A stretch of 64,000 nt of DNA, taken from positions 124,001 to 188,000 of the forward strand of contig NZ_JAICBX010000004.1 in the NCBI RefSeq assembly GCF_019492055.1, written 5' to 3'. Both the position numbers and the translations under genes were made by a program. The DNA is from Flavimaribacter sediminis. GTDB lineage: Bacteria > Pseudomonadota > Alphaproteobacteria > Rhizobiales > Rhizobiaceae. The notes beneath the pieces are model-generated. The model was given only the letters and a program-made list of their open reading frames with translations. It searched no databases and was not told where the DNA came from. Below, piece after piece: positions 9,177 through 17,673 of this stretch (position 1 is its first letter; each line of letters opens with the position of its first letter).

Positions 9177-10159
9177 CACCGTTATTTCAACGCCGGGGAT
9201 CGCAATACAGGTCCTGGCGCCTTGTGATCGCCGTCATCTTCGCATCGACACTGTTTGCGACAGAAACGGTGATCGCCGGCGAGACGGATCAGACGCACGA
9301 AATCTTCGTTGAAACCGACGCCCATGAGGGACCGGTGATCGTTCCGCATCAAAATCGCCTGTATTTTACATCGAAGCCGGACTTCGGGGCTTCCGACACA
9401 TTCATATCGATCCGTTTCGTGGATCTCGAAACAGGAGAGGTCGAGACTTTTGTCGAGCGGAGCAATATGGCCAACGGCATGTGGTTGACGCGCGATGGCG
9501 AGGCGCTTCTGGTCGCCGAGCAGGGAACCCGCGAAACGCCGGCCGCCATCACCCGCATATCACTGGCAGACGGTGGAAGAACGGTGCTCGTCGACGATTT
9601 CGAGGGCAAGCCGCTGAACTCGCCGAACAAGGCGATTGAGGCGAAGAATGGCTGGATCTACTTCAGCGACCCGGACTACGGCTACAATCAGGGTTTCAAG
9701 CACGATCCCGTCGTTCCAATGGCTGTTTACGCGCATGATCCGACCAATGGACGCACCGTGCGACTGACCACCGAGTCCGCCCGCCCGCATGGTCTCGCGC
9801 TGTTGCCCGACGAAAACATACTCTATATCGGGGACACCGACGCGATCGACGGCCGACATCCATACGACGCCGACAGCACGCACCACATACTGGCGGCTCC
9901 GCTGCTTGCGCCCGACCGAATTGGGGAAATCAGAACGCTTCTGTCGGTTCCCGTCGGCATTCCGGACGGATTCATCACCCGTACGTCCGACGGCCACCTG
10001 TTTGTAGCGGCCGGCGATGGTCTGCGGCAGTACACGCCTGAAGGTGAATTCGTGGCCCTTTTCCCGATACCGGGCGGCGCTTTCAACGTTACGGCCTATG
10101 GGGACGCCTATTTCTCGACAGCCGACACGGCCATATGGCGCACGGAAATAGATGAATGA
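9173..10159 (+). CDS. Exported SMP-30/gluconolactonase-like beta-propeller protein
   Basis: The 328-residue protein has an N-terminal signal peptide (hydrophobic stretch about residues 16-35, then AGETDQ). The mature part shows SMP-30/LRE family repeats: an early Glu in HEGPVI, NSPNKAIE, YFSDPDYGY, GDTDAIDG and PDGFITRTSDG. In the family, Glu, Asn and Asp at these places bind a divalent metal used in lactone hydrolysis. The start overlaps the stop of the multicopper oxidase, so the two are translationally coupled. It may hydrolyse a lactone formed by the preceding oxidases, but that is inference; many members have no assigned substrate. Confidence 0.8.
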   Translation: MTPLFQRRGSQYRSWRLVIAVIFASTLFATETVIAGETDQTHEIFVETDAHEGPVIVPHQNRLYFTSKPDFGASDTFISIRFVDLETGEVETFVERSNMANGMWLTRDGEALLVAEQGTRETPAAITRISLADGGRTVLVDDFEGKPLNSPNKAIEAKNGWIYFSDPDYGYNQGFKHDPVVPMAVYAHDPTNGRTVRLTTESARPHGLALLPDENILYIGDTDAIDGRHPYDADSTHHILAAPLLAPDRIGEIRTLLSVPVGIPDGFITRTSDGHLFVAAGDGLRQYTPEGEFVALFPIPGGAFNVTAYGDAYFSTADTAIWRTEIDE

Positions 10160-10198
10160 CAGCTGCTCGAGCTGTATCCAGGGCTTTCTGAATGACTT

Positions 10199-10227
10199 CA
10201 GGCATCGCCTCCTTGCGGCGATGCCTG
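10199..10227. terminator. Terminator-like hairpin between convergent genes
   Basis: An 11-base perfect inverted repeat, CAGGCATCGCC and its complement, encloses a 7-base loop between the SMP-30 gene and the oppositely oriented siderophore-interacting gene. No T-run follows on either strand, so it may act with Rho or as an RNA-end stabiliser. Confidence 0.55.
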
Positions 10228-10239
10228 GCGCTGATGCGA

Positions 10240-11043
10240 TTACGCAGCGAAGGCGCGCTTGGCGACCTGGTGTTCGTCTTCTGCGAGGCCGATGATCCAG
10301 TAGGAACTGAGATACATTTCGCGCTTGTCGAGGCCGAGATCCTCGCGCAGATATTTGCGCAGCGCCAGGATGCAGTTGCCTTCGCCGGCGACGAAGACGC
10401 CGGCCTTGCCCTTCGACCAGTCGAGCGACCGGAAGAATTCAAGCTGCTTCATGTTGGGCGCATGCACGTCCGAATGGACGTGCCAGTGGATCTCGATTCC
10501 CGCCGGGGCGTTTACTTCCTGCCGGTCGTCTTCGCTGAGAATCTCGAAGAAGGCGTGGCCGACCGCGTCGGCCGGGAGTTCCTCCAGACAGGCGGCGGCC
10601 GCCGGGATCGCCGACATGTCGGCGCCGAAGGCGTACCAGTCGGCGACGACGTTGGGCGCCTTTTTGGGTCCTGGCCCGCCAATGCCGATGAAAGCGCCGG
10701 GTTTGGCCGCCAATGCCCAGTCGCAGGCCGGTCCGCCGCCCTCATGGACCACGAAATCGACGTCCAGTTCATTCACGTCCGGCCGGTGATGGCGCACCGT
10801 GTATGTGCGGCGGCGCAGTTCCTTGCTCCGGCCATCGTCGAGCATCGCCTGGAAATCGGCGCGGCTCTGTCCGGAATCCGGCAGTATGAACTTGATATGG
10901 GCGCTTTCCTGGCCGGGCGGAAAATCCTCAAGATCGGCTCCGGTAAGGGTGACGCGCTGCATGTTCGGCGTCAGGCGGGTTGCGCGCACAACTTCGCCGA
11001 TGCGCGTGCGCCGACCCTTCCTTGCAGTGTCCGGTGTATTCAT
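10240..11043 (-). CDS. Siderophore-interacting protein (FAD/NAD(P)H ferric reductase type)
   Basis: About 267 residues with the layout of the SIP family: an N-terminal FAD-binding beta-barrel containing RRRTYTVRHH and DFVVHEGGGPACDWA, then a reductase-like C-terminal domain with ADMSAIPAA, VAGEGNCI and YLSSYWIIG. These cytosolic enzymes reduce ferric siderophores to release iron. Two starts are possible, ATG at 11043 or GTG at 11049, both behind AAGGA; the ATG has the more usual spacing. It lies downstream of oligopeptidase B on the same strand, but no siderophore transport genes are present. Confidence 0.9.
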   Translation of the reverse strand: MNTPDTARKGRRTRIGEVVRATRLTPNMQRVTLTGADLEDFPPGQESAHIKFILPDSGQSRADFQAMLDDGRSKELRRRTYTVRHHRPDVNELDVDFVVHEGGGPACDWALAAKPGAFIGIGGPGPKKAPNVVADWYAFGADMSAIPAAAACLEELPADAVGHAFFEILSEDDRQEVNAPAGIEIHWHVHSDVHAPNMKQLEFFRSLDWSKGKAGVFVAGEGNCILALRKYLREDLGLDKREMYLSSYWIIGLAEDEHQVAKRAFAA

Positions 11044-11111
11044 GAGCACTTATTCCTTAACTTGACAACTGCACTCTTGTTATCGCGTGAACAGGCTGCG
11101 GTCCAGACCTT

Positions 11112-13202
11112 TCAGGTGGATAGACCGTTCACTTTGAGGGCGAAGGCGTATTCGAAGGCGATTTCTTCCAGGCGCTGGAATCGGCCGGACGCGCCGCCGT
11201 GGCCGGCGCCCATATTCGTCTTCAGAAGCACCGGCGCATCGCCCTGTTTCATGTCGCGGAGCCTGGCCACCCATTTCGCCGGCTCCCAGTAGGTGACGCG
11301 CGGATCGGTGAGGCCCGCGAGCGCCAGGATCGGCGGGTAGGCGGCGGCCTTCACATTGTCGTAGGGCGAATAGGAGGCGATGTATTCGTAATCTTCCTTC
11401 GAGGCGATCGGATTGCCCCATTCTGGCCATTCGGGCGGGGTGAGGGGCAGCGTGTCGTCCAGCATCGTGTTGAGCACATCGACGAAAGGAACGGCGGCGA
11501 TGATCGCGCCGAACCGGTCGGGCGCCATGTTGGCGACTGCGCCCATCAGCATGCCGCCGGCCGAGCCGCCTTCCGCGACTATGCGCTCCGGCGACGTAAA
11601 GCCTTCGCTGACCAGATGTTCCGCGACGGCGATGAAATCGAGGAAGGTGTTCTTCTTGTGCTGACGCTTGCCGTCCTCGTACCAGGCGAAGCCCTTGTCC
11701 TTGCCGCCGCGAATATGAGCGATGGCGTAGACGAACCCGCGATCGACCAGAGACAGGCAGTTGGTGTTGAAGCTCGCCGGGATCGTCATGCCGTAGGAGC
11801 CGTAGCCGTAGAGCAGGCAGGGCGCGGAGCCGTCCAGCTTCGTGTCCTTGTGGTAGAGCAGGCTGACGGGCACTTCCGCGCCGTCATGCGAGGGCGCCAT
11901 GACGCGCCGCGTCACGTAGTCGTCCTTGTCATGGCCGGACGGCACTTCCTGTGTCTTCAGCAGGGTGCGTTCGCGGGTGCGCATGTTGTAGTCGTACTGC
12001 TCGCTCGGCGTCGTCATCGACGAATAGGAGAAGCGGATCACGTCGGTGTCGTATTCCATCGACCCTTGCAGGCCCAGCGAATAGGCTTCTTCGTCGAAGG
12101 CGATGGCGTGTTCCTCGCCGGACGTCCGGTTTCGGATCATGATGCGCGGCAGGCCCTCATGGCGCACCAGCCAGACCAGAAAGTCCTTGTAGACGCCGTG
12201 GCCGAGGATCAGCGATCCAGGCGTATGGGCGACGACGTCGCGCCAGTTTTCGCGGCCCGGGCTTTCGACCGGCGCCTCGACGATCTTGAAGTCCTTCGCG
12301 CCGTCGGCGTTGGTCAGGATGTAGAAGACGTCGCCGCCTTCGTGCATGTCGTATTCGACTCCGGTTTCGCGGGCTGCGACCAGTTTCGGTTCCGCCAGCG
12401 GATCGTCGGCCGGAATGATGTGATATTCCGACGTTTCGTGATCGTGGATGTTGATAAAGATGAAATCGTCGAGCTTGCTGCCGCCGACGCTCATGAAAAA
12501 GCCGGCGTCCTTTTCCTCGAAAATCAACCGGTCTTCCGCCTGCGGCTTGCCGAGCTCGTGATAGAAAATCTTTGAAGGGCGGTGATTGTCGTCGAGCCGG
12601 GTGTAGAAAAAGGCCTGGCTGTCGGGCGTCCATGCGCCGCCGCCGCCGGTGTTCTCGATGCGGTCTTCGCGGTCGCTCTTGTCGGCCAGTTCGCGAACCT
12701 TGAGCGTGTAATATTCCGAACCCTTGTCGTCATAGCCCCAGATGATGCGCGCATGGTCGGGCGAATGCGACGCGCCGGACAGGCGGAAATAGTCGCTGCC
12801 TTTCGCCTCGGCGTCGCCGTCCAGCATTACGTCGCGATCGCCGCCGTCGCGCGGCGTGCGGAAGAAATGGGGCTGTTCGCCGCCGGTGACAAACAGGCTG
12901 CCATAGGCGTATGGGCCGTCCGGCGCCGGCACCGATGAATCGTCTTCCTTGATGCGGCCTTTCATCTCGGCGAAGAGAGCCTTCTGCAGGACTACCGTAT
13001 CGGCCATCGCGGCCTTCTGATAGTCGTTTTCAGCCTCCAGCCAGGCTCTGATTTCCGGATCGAGCACAGACGGATCCTGAAAGACCTGCTGCCAGTTGTC
13101 CGCCCTCAGCCAGGCGTAGTCGTCGGTCCGCGAAATGCCGTGCCGCTCGTCGGTCACGGGCTTTTTTGCGGCCACGGGCGCCTCTGGCAGGTTCTTGAAC
13201 AT
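11112..13202 (-). CDS. ptrB: Oligopeptidase B (prolyl oligopeptidase family S9A)
   Basis: The 696-residue protein has the two-domain layout of S9A peptidases. An N-terminal beta-propeller (about 70-420) contains DYAWLRADNW, and the C-terminal alpha/beta hydrolase domain has a GGSAGG nucleophile elbow with S547. The Asp is expected in LAGLTDPRV and the His is in GAGHGG near the end. Oligopeptidase B is a cytosolic serine peptidase that cuts short peptides after basic residues. Length fits the family (about 690-700). An AGGAC sequence lies seven bases before the ATG. The siderophore-interacting gene follows after about 70 bases. Confidence 0.92.
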   Translation of the reverse strand: MFKNLPEAPVAAKKPVTDERHGISRTDDYAWLRADNWQQVFQDPSVLDPEIRAWLEAENDYQKAAMADTVVLQKALFAEMKGRIKEDDSSVPAPDGPYAYGSLFVTGGEQPHFFRTPRDGGDRDVMLDGDAEAKGSDYFRLSGASHSPDHARIIWGYDDKGSEYYTLKVRELADKSDREDRIENTGGGGAWTPDSQAFFYTRLDDNHRPSKIFYHELGKPQAEDRLIFEEKDAGFFMSVGGSKLDDFIFINIHDHETSEYHIIPADDPLAEPKLVAARETGVEYDMHEGGDVFYILTNADGAKDFKIVEAPVESPGRENWRDVVAHTPGSLILGHGVYKDFLVWLVRHEGLPRIMIRNRTSGEEHAIAFDEEAYSLGLQGSMEYDTDVIRFSYSSMTTPSEQYDYNMRTRERTLLKTQEVPSGHDKDDYVTRRVMAPSHDGAEVPVSLLYHKDTKLDGSAPCLLYGYGSYGMTIPASFNTNCLSLVDRGFVYAIAHIRGGKDKGFAWYEDGKRQHKKNTFLDFIAVAEHLVSEGFTSPERIVAEGGSAGGMLMGAVANMAPDRFGAIIAAVPFVDVLNTMLDDTLPLTPPEWPEWGNPIASKEDYEYIASYSPYDNVKAAAYPPILALAGLTDPRVTYWEPAKWVARLRDMKQGDAPVLLKTNMGAGHGGASGRFQRLEEIAFEYAFALKVNGLST

Positions 13203-13358
13203 GGGCTGTCCTTTCGAAACAACTGGATTGATGTCGTCCCGTTAGGCTAATCAAAAAGGGACGAGCGGAAGATAAACAGGCGATGAACGCCGGCTTCAAT
13301 GTCGGTTCAGGGGGCGGATGTAGTATCAGCCGCATCGATCAATCAAGGGGGAGTTCCC

Positions 13359-13721
13359 ATGAACAGGTTCAGAATTGCTGTCGTCGTCCTCATTGTCTCC
13401 ATTCCGGCCATGCTGGGTCAGGCGTACGCCAACGCCTTCGTGGCCTGGCAGGTTAGCGATGTCGCCTGGAACGACATTCTCAACGTCAGGGCCTGGCCTT
13501 CGAGCAAATCGGCGATCCGCGCCGGCTATCCGAACGGCGCGCCGCTGTCGATGACCGGAAAATGCATGAACGGCGTCGACCTCAAGAACATCGCCGGCCT
13601 GCCGCACTGGAAGCAGCGGCAGATGGTGCGCTACACCTGGTGCGAGGTCTGGCACGATCCGACCAACACCGGCGACTGGCAGAACGGCTGGGTCTACGGC
13701 AAATACATCGCGCCGATGTGA
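13359..13721 (+). CDS. Small exported SH3-like domain protein
   Basis: From the ATG at 13359, behind AAGGGGGA, the protein has 120 residues: a signal peptide ending near QAYANA, then a domain with the pattern of bacterial SH3-like sequences (LNVRAWPSSKSAI, RYTWCEVWHD, GWVYGKYI). Such periplasmic domains often bind peptidoglycan or mediate protein contacts. Two cysteines (in GKCMNG and TWCEV) may form a disulphide. The frame could start 20 codons earlier, but that extension has no signal-peptide character. It diverges from ptrB. Confidence 0.75.
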   Translation: MNRFRIAVVVLIVSIPAMLGQAYANAFVAWQVSDVAWNDILNVRAWPSSKSAIRAGYPNGAPLSMTGKCMNGVDLKNIAGLPHWKQRQMVRYTWCEVWHDPTNTGDWQNGWVYGKYIAPM

Positions 13722-13731
13722 GGACTTGCTT

Positions 13732-13751
13732 CGCGCCGCATATGCGGCGCG
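13732..13751. terminator. Palindromic hairpin between convergent genes
   Basis: CGCGCCGCATATGCGGCGCG is a perfect 20-base palindrome in the 37-base gap between the SH3-like gene and msrB. It would form a very stable GC stem in either transcript. No T-run follows, so it is a likely bidirectional transcript end rather than a classical intrinsic terminator. Confidence 0.5.
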
Positions 13752-13758
13752 GGACGTC

Positions 13759-14172
13759 TCAACTATCCGTCTTGTCGAACGTCATCGCCGTGCCGTTCAT
13801 GCAGTATCTCAGGCCCGTCGGCTCCGGTCCGTCCGGAAAGACGTGGCCCAGATGCGCGTCGCAGTCGGCGCAGCGGATTTCGGTCCGCGTCATGAAAAAC
13901 GACCGGTCCTTGTGTTCGGTAACGGCGTCCGGAGTAATCGGCGCAAAGTAGCTTGGCCAGCCGGTGCCCGACTCGAATTTCGTTTCCGAACTGAACAGCG
14001 GTTTGCCGCAGCAAACGCAGGCGTAGACGCCGGGTTCCTTGTTGTCCCAGTTGGGACCGGTAAAGGCGCGTTCCGTACCGTGCTTGCGGGTGACGCGGTA
14101 CTGCTCAGGCGTGAGTATTTCACGCCATTCCTTGTCCGTCTTTTGAATTTTCATATCGGTCGTATTGCTCAT
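13759..14172 (-). CDS. msrB: Peptide-methionine (R)-S-oxide reductase MsrB
   Basis: The 137-residue protein matches MsrB, which reduces the R epimer of methionine sulphoxide in oxidised proteins. Two CxxC pairs (C52/C55 and C101/C104) form the structural zinc site. The conserved segments [18 protein letters not shown] and RYCMNG are present, with C124 the catalytic cysteine. It has no signal peptide, so it should be cytosolic. It converges on the SH3-like gene and diverges from the mrp operon. Confidence 0.95.
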   Translation of the reverse strand: MSNTTDMKIQKTDKEWREILTPEQYRVTRKHGTERAFTGPNWDNKEPGVYACVCCGKPLFSSETKFESGTGWPSYFAPITPDAVTEHKDRSFFMTRTEIRCADCDAHLGHVFPDGPEPTGLRYCMNGTAMTFDKTDS

Positions 14173-14489
14173 CTGGCGGGCTCCAAAGGCGAATCAACAG
14201 TTCAGCCAATAGATGGTCCGGCGGCGGCGGGAAATCAATTCCGCGCCTTGGGAAGAGAGATTGGAATTCCTCACGAATATATTATGCTGGCGAGTTGAAT
14301 AACGTATTTCGAGCGAATTGGCCGTCGCCAATGCAGAAATAGCAGGAAAATCCGTGCAATAGCCCGGCATGGACCTTGTGACGGGAGGTGCTGGGCTCTA
14401 AATACGGGCAGGTAAAAACAAAACTACGGGAACCGATCAGGGTCTTTGCCGGAAACCTGATCCACAAAACACCTTCGTCCGGAGAGCGC
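14173..14489. other. Intergenic region msrB/mrpA
   Basis: The 317-base divergent gap must hold the mrp and msrB promoters. An AT-richer patch lies around 14260-14300. I see no strong inverted repeat, recognisable operator or RNA gene here. The mrpA frame is open back to 14388, but that stretch does not look like protein and the better ribosome-binding site is at 14490. Confidence 0.4.
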
Positions 14490-16847
14490 ATGAACGCAGA
14501 CAGTTCCTGGGTCACGCTTCTTGTAATGCTCTCGCCGTTCATTGCGGCATTCTTCGCTCCTGCACTGACGCGCCTGCTCAAACACAACGCCGCCTGGGCG
14601 CTGGCCCTCGTTCCGGCGCTGATTTTCGTGCATTTTTCATCCTTTGCGCCAAGGATAGCCGATGGCGGCGTCGTCACAGGAGGGTTCCAGTGGGTTCCTT
14701 CCTTCAACGTCAATTTCTCCTGGTATGTCGACGGTCTCTCGCTGACTTTCGCGTTGCTGATCAGCGGTATTGGCGCGCTGATCGTGCTGTATTCGGGCGG
14801 CTACCTGAAGAACAACGAAAATCTCGGACGGTTCTTCTCTTTCATCCTGATGTTCATGGGATCGATGCTGGGGCTCGTGCTGTCCGACAGCTTCTTGATG
14901 TTCTTCGTCTACTGGGAGCTAACCTCCATCACGTCCTTCCTGCTGATCGGTTTCGACCATACGCGTGCGGCATCGCGCAGGGCGGCGATCCAGGCGCTGA
15001 TCGTGACAGGGGGAGGCGGCCTGCTGCTGCTCGCCGGACTGCTGCTGATCTGGAACGTCACCGGATTGACGGAAATGTCGCTGCTGCTGCGCTCGGGCGA
15101 CCTGCTGCGGGAAAGCCCGTTCTATCTGGCGATTTTCGTGCTGGTGCTGGGCGGCGCCTTCACCAAATCGGCGCAGTTTCCGCTGCATTTCTGGCTGCCC
15201 AACGCCATGGAGGCGCCGACTCCGGTGTCGGCCTATCTGCATTCGGCGACGATGGTTAAGGCCGGCGTCTATCTGCTGATGCGTCTCAATCCGGTGCTGG
15301 GCGACACGGCGCCGTGGGAGACGGTGCTGCCGATATTCGGCGGCGCGACGCTGATCGTCGGCACGCTGCTCGCCATTCGCCAGACCGACCTGAAGCTCAT
15401 GCTCGCCTACACGACCGTCGCCTCGCTCGGCCTGCTCGTGCTGCTGACAGGTTTCGGAACCGAAATGGCGATCGTCGGCGGGGTGCTCTATCTCATCGCC
15501 CATTCGATGTTCAAGGGCGCCTTGTTCATGGTGGCCGGCAGCATCGATCATAGCGCCGGCACGCGTGATATTAACAGGCTTGGCGGCCTGATGCGCATCA
15601 TGCCGATCACGTTCGGCGCCGCCATTGTTTCCGCGGTCTCGATGGCGGGCATCTGGCCGATGTTCGGCTTCCTCGCAAAGGAAGAACTCTATCTCGGCCT
15701 GTTCGCGACGCAGTCCTGGTCGCTCCTGATGACAGCTGTGGCGTTTGTCGGAAACGGACTGATGTTCGCAGTTGGCTTCGCCGTCGCCTTGAAGCCTTTC
15801 CTTGGCAAGCTGAAAGCGGATTCGGATCATCCGCACGAAAGCCACATCCTGATCTGGCTTGGACCCGCCGTGCTTGCGGCGCTGAGTTTTCTGACCGCGC
15901 TCTTCTCCTCGCTGACGCATCATTTCCTGTCGAGCCCGATGGCTACGGCCGTCGCCGGCGACACGGTGTCGGTCTATATTTCGCTCGTACCGCATTTCGG
16001 CGCGCCGCTGCTCCTGTCCATCGCGACGATCATCTTCGGCATCATCGTTTATCTGGTGCTTGGCAGCGCCCGCGCGCTTATGGCGCGCATTCTCGACGCG
16101 ATCGGCTGGGGGCCGGACAGGGGCTTCGACCAGTTCGTGAACGGGATCGTGCGACTGTCGTTCATGGTGACCGGCTGGCACCAGTCCGGCCGCATGGAAA
16201 ACTACATGAAGGCGACCTTCATCCTGGTCGCCGCGACGATCCTGCTGCCGATGGTGCTGAACGGAGAGCTGCCAGCCTGGCCTGCGGTGTCGACGCAGGT
16301 CCAGTTTTACGAACTCGCTATCATGGCCATCGCAGCGATTGGCCTGCTGGCCGTGCTGCAGGCGAAGAACCGGCTGACGGCGATCGTGTCGCTCGGGATC
16401 CAGGGCTTCGCCGTGGCGCTGATCTTCATGCTCTACGGCGCGCCGGATCTGTCGTTCACACAATTCATGGTGGAAACGCTCTCCGTCGTCATTCTTGCGC
16501 TGGCCATGACCAGACTACGCCTCTTGCCGACCGATCACAGGCCAATGCGAGAAACGATCGTCGATGCGACGATCGCGATCATCTGCGGCCTGGCTTTCGT
16601 GCTGATGCTGCTGCGCGTGGTGCAGGTTCCCTTCGATCCGACCCTGTCCGAGTTCTTCAAGCAGTATTCGCTGTCGATCGCCCACGGCGCCAATATCGTC
16701 AATGTCATTCTGGTCGACTTCCGGGGAACGGACACCTGGGGCGAAATCGCGGTCGTGCTGATCGCCGGTCTGGCCATTCACGCACTGATCAGGATTCGCT
16801 TCGGCAGCCGGCGCGGCGAGATAGCGGCGAACGAGCCGACCGAATAG
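14490..16847 (+). CDS. mrpA: Mrp-type Na+/H+ antiporter subunit A
   Basis: The 785-residue multi-pass protein is the large subunit of the Mrp (Mnh/Pha) antiporter, related to NuoL of complex I. The proton-channel region shows FFVYWELTSITSF with the key Glu, then FTKSAQFPLHFWLPNAMEAP and SAYLHSATMVKAG. The C-terminal part (after about 600) is the extra MbhD/MbhE-like section found in MrpA, ending near GTDTWGEIAVV. The whole complex swaps Na+ or K+ for protons and supports growth at high pH or salt. The start at 14490 has GGAGAG upstream. MrpB follows after 12 bases. Confidence 0.93.
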   Translation: MNADSSWVTLLVMLSPFIAAFFAPALTRLLKHNAAWALALVPALIFVHFSSFAPRIADGGVVTGGFQWVPSFNVNFSWYVDGLSLTFALLISGIGALIVLYSGGYLKNNENLGRFFSFILMFMGSMLGLVLSDSFLMFFVYWELTSITSFLLIGFDHTRAASRRAAIQALIVTGGGGLLLLAGLLLIWNVTGLTEMSLLLRSGDLLRESPFYLAIFVLVLGGAFTKSAQFPLHFWLPNAMEAPTPVSAYLHSATMVKAGVYLLMRLNPVLGDTAPWETVLPIFGGATLIVGTLLAIRQTDLKLMLAYTTVASLGLLVLLTGFGTEMAIVGGVLYLIAHSMFKGALFMVAGSIDHSAGTRDINRLGGLMRIMPITFGAAIVSAVSMAGIWPMFGFLAKEELYLGLFATQSWSLLMTAVAFVGNGLMFAVGFAVALKPFLGKLKADSDHPHESHILIWLGPAVLAALSFLTALFSSLTHHFLSSPMATAVAGDTVSVYISLVPHFGAPLLLSIATIIFGIIVYLVLGSARALMARILDAIGWGPDRGFDQFVNGIVRLSFMVTGWHQSGRMENYMKATFILVAATILLPMVLNGELPAWPAVSTQVQFYELAIMAIAAIGLLAVLQAKNRLTAIVSLGIQGFAVALIFMLYGAPDLSFTQFMVETLSVVILALAMTRLRLLPTDHRPMRETIVDATIAIICGLAFVLMLLRVVQVPFDPTLSEFFKQYSLSIAHGANIVNVILVDFRGTDTWGEIAVVLIAGLAIHALIRIRFGSRRGEIAANEPTE

Positions 16848-16859
16848 GGAAATGACCAG

Positions 16860-17279
16860 ATGAACACGCTGATTTTCAGGACAATCGCCCCCTATCTGAC
16901 CAGCCTGATGGTTCTGTTTTCGATCTTCGTGCTGCTGCGCGGCCACAATGAACCCGGCGGCGGCTTTATTGGCGGGCTGATCGCGGCGTCGGCCTTCGCG
17001 ATCTACGGCATTGCCTGCGGCGTGTCGCCTGTCCGGCGCGCGATCTATTTCCACCCGCTGGGCATCGCCGGGTTCGGTCTGGTGCTGGCGACGCTGTCAG
17101 GAATGCTGTCGGTGTTCTTCCATGTGCCGTTCATGACCGGATTGTGGGGCTATGTGCCGATTTTCGAGGAAAATGTTCCGGTGTCGACCGTGCTGTTTTT
17201 CGACATCGGCGTCTATTTCGTTGTCGTCGGGGCGATCACGTCCGTGGCGCTCGCACTCGAAGAGAGGTCGCGCGACTGA
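16860..17279 (+). CDS. mrpB: Mrp-type Na+/H+ antiporter subunit B
   Basis: The 139-residue membrane protein has four hydrophobic segments and the MnhB signature [14 protein letters not shown] after the first one. Subunit B is an accessory membrane part of the Mrp complex and is separate here rather than fused to A. The stop TGA shares its final base with the next ATG (TGATG), so mrpC is probably translated by coupling. Confidence 0.93.
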   Translation: MNTLIFRTIAPYLTSLMVLFSIFVLLRGHNEPGGGFIGGLIAASAFAIYGIACGVSPVRRAIYFHPLGIAGFGLVLATLSGMLSVFFHVPFMTGLWGYVPIFEENVPVSTVLFFDIGVYFVVVGAITSVALALEERSRD

Positions 17280-17656
17280 TGGAAATCCTTATGGCCCTGC
17301 TCGTCGGCGTGTTTTTCTCGGTCGCCGTCTATCTGTTCCTGTCCAGGCACATTATCCGGATGCTGCTTGGGGCTGCGGTCCTGGGGAACGCGGTCAACCT
17401 GCTGATCTTCACCTCGGGCCGTCTGACGCCGGAGGCGCCTCCGATCATCGCCACCGGGCCGGCGGGAACGGCAGAAATAATGGCCAATCCGCTGCCCCAG
17501 GCGCTGATCCTGACGGCGATCGTTATTTCATTTTCCTTCTTCGCCTTTCTTCTGGTCCTGACCTACCGCGCCTACCAGGAACTGGAGACGGATGACACGG
17601 ATGAAATGCGGTTCGCCGAACCCCGTGGGCAGACGCTGCCTCCGCTCGAATACTGA
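17279..17656 (+). CDS. mrpC: Mrp-type Na+/H+ antiporter subunit C (NuoK-like)
   Basis: From the overlapping ATG at 17279 the protein has 125 residues and three membrane helices. It resembles NuoK/MnhC: VYLFLSRHIIRMLLGAAVLGNAVNL, then PLPQALILTAIVIS with the PQALILTAIVI motif of the family. It contributes to the ion path beside subunits A and D. Longer versions of the frame run back into mrpB and are not needed. Confidence 0.93.
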   Translation: MEILMALLVGVFFSVAVYLFLSRHIIRMLLGAAVLGNAVNLLIFTSGRLTPEAPPIIATGPAGTAEIMANPLPQALILTAIVISFSFFAFLLVLTYRAYQELETDDTDEMRFAEPRGQTLPPLEY

Positions 17657-17673
17657 CGAAAGACCAGCACCTT

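Noticed and set aside
14919-16463. 514-codon minus-strand ORF, extremely rich in Arg, Gln, Glu and His
   Set aside because: It is antisense to mrpA; the composition is the mirror of codons for hydrophobic residues.
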